This document shows positions 63,726-64,000 of a stretch of 64,000 bases of DNA, one piece after another. The DNA lies in assembly GCA_018240785.1 (NCBI GenBank), contig JAFEFC010000031.1, forward strand, positions 62,001 through 126,000. The letters are read 5' to 3'. The translations under genes were made by a program, and so were the position numbers. The notes under the pieces are model-generated. The model made no database searches and was not told the origin of the DNA. It was given only the letters and a program-made list of their open reading frames with translations. This DNA comes from Pseudomonadota bacterium (GTDB lineage: Bacteria; Pseudomonadota; Gammaproteobacteria; Burkholderiales; Rhodocyclaceae). Position 1 is the stretch's first letter. Each line of letters opens with the position of its first letter.

Positions 63726-64000
63726 ATGCGCCGCACCCTGATCGCCCTGCTGCTTGCCGCCGCGCTGCCGGCCTACGCGCAGCAGCGCCCTGCGCTCGAG
63801 CCCATTCCCGAGCCGCCCCCGCCGCCGCCCGGCATGAGCGACATCGAAGAACCGCAGGTGACCATCGTCAAGCGCGGCGAGGACACGGTGCAGGAGTACC
63901 GCATCCGCGGCAAGCTCTACATGATCAAGGTGACGCCGCCGCATGGCGTGCCGTACTACCTGATCGACAAGGAAGGCACCGGGCAGATGGTGCGCGACGA
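63726..64000 (+). CDS. DUF2782 family periplasmic protein (3' end outside window)
   Basis: 91 codons visible. Signal peptide (MRRTLIALLLAAALPAYA, cleaved before QQ), a proline-rich stretch (PIPEPPPPPPG), then QVTIVKRGEDTVQEYRIRGKLYMIKVTPPHGVPYYLIDKEG, which matches DUF2782. Function unknown. In betaproteobacteria this gene family is often found near polA and thrB, which fits the location. Ribosome site CAGGAGA before the ATG. Confidence 0.85.
   Translation, partial: MRRTLIALLLAAALPAYAQQRPALEPIPEPPPPPPGMSDIEEPQVTIVKRGEDTVQEYRIRGKLYMIKVTPPHGVPYYLIDKEGTGQMVRD

Overview
This is a high-GC window from a betaproteobacterium. The gene families and their order (late cobalamin assembly genes under a B12 riboswitch, a lipopolysaccharide (LPS) core locus, an O-antigen locus, then polA, a LOG-family gene and a DUF2782 gene) point to the Rhodocyclales, in the Thauera/Azoarcus/Aromatoleum neighbourhood. 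That placement rests on gene content recalled from memory, not on a database search.

Region 1 (1-23.2 kb) is mainly cobalamin. Plus-strand cbiB (cut by the window start) overlaps the threonine-phosphate decarboxylase gene. After a set of housekeeping genes (M48 protease, RhlE helicase, CoA-transferase, CBS protein, phosphatidylserine decarboxylase, HPP-CBS membrane protein) comes the B12 block: SUMT, BtuF, and a minus-strand operon headed by a well-formed cobalamin riboswitch (about 19.09-19.32 kb). That operon runs TonB receptor, BtuB, BtuC, BtuD, CobO, CbiA. Diverging from it are cobU, cobT, cobS and the histidine-phosphatase cobC. A CcdAB-type toxin-antitoxin pair sits between cobT and cobS. 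Two copies of an unusual long hairpin repeat lie at 19.96 kb and 23.25 kb.

Region 2 (23.4-41.1 kb) is an LPS core/lipid A locus: a GT39 enzyme, a heptose-7-phosphate kinase carrying a decayed cytidylyltransferase domain, a dual-specificity-type phosphatase, an MsbA-like exporter, a sulfotransferase, several GT4 glycosyltransferases, an AsnB-like amidotransferase, an O-antigen ligase, a heptosyltransferase and a polysaccharide deacetylase. It ends in three Uma2-family genes and a REP-like hairpin.

Region 3 (41.2-59.5 kb) is a minus-strand O-antigen locus: Wzz, an AlbA-type ATP-binding protein, GlmS, Wzx, a GT4, Wzy, the UDP-L-FucNAc genes fnlABC, a WbuB-like GT4 fused to a phosphoglycosyl transferase, an ATP-grasp enzyme, a HAD hydrolase, a DegT aminotransferase and a WbpM-like 4,6-dehydratase. 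GlmS can feed UDP-GlcNAc into both nucleotide-sugar branches. The fused enzyme would start the lipid-linked unit and add the second sugar. The ATP-grasp enzyme may acylate the 4-amino sugar. The wzx-GT-wzy and ATP-grasp/HAD segments are visibly more AT-rich than their surroundings and look imported.

Region 4 (59.5-64 kb) holds a decayed Uma2 relic, polA (with a perfect 62-bp palindrome inside its coding sequence), a LOG-family gene, a second REP-like hairpin and the start of a DUF2782 gene. I saw no tRNA, rRNA, CRISPR array or intact insertion sequence.
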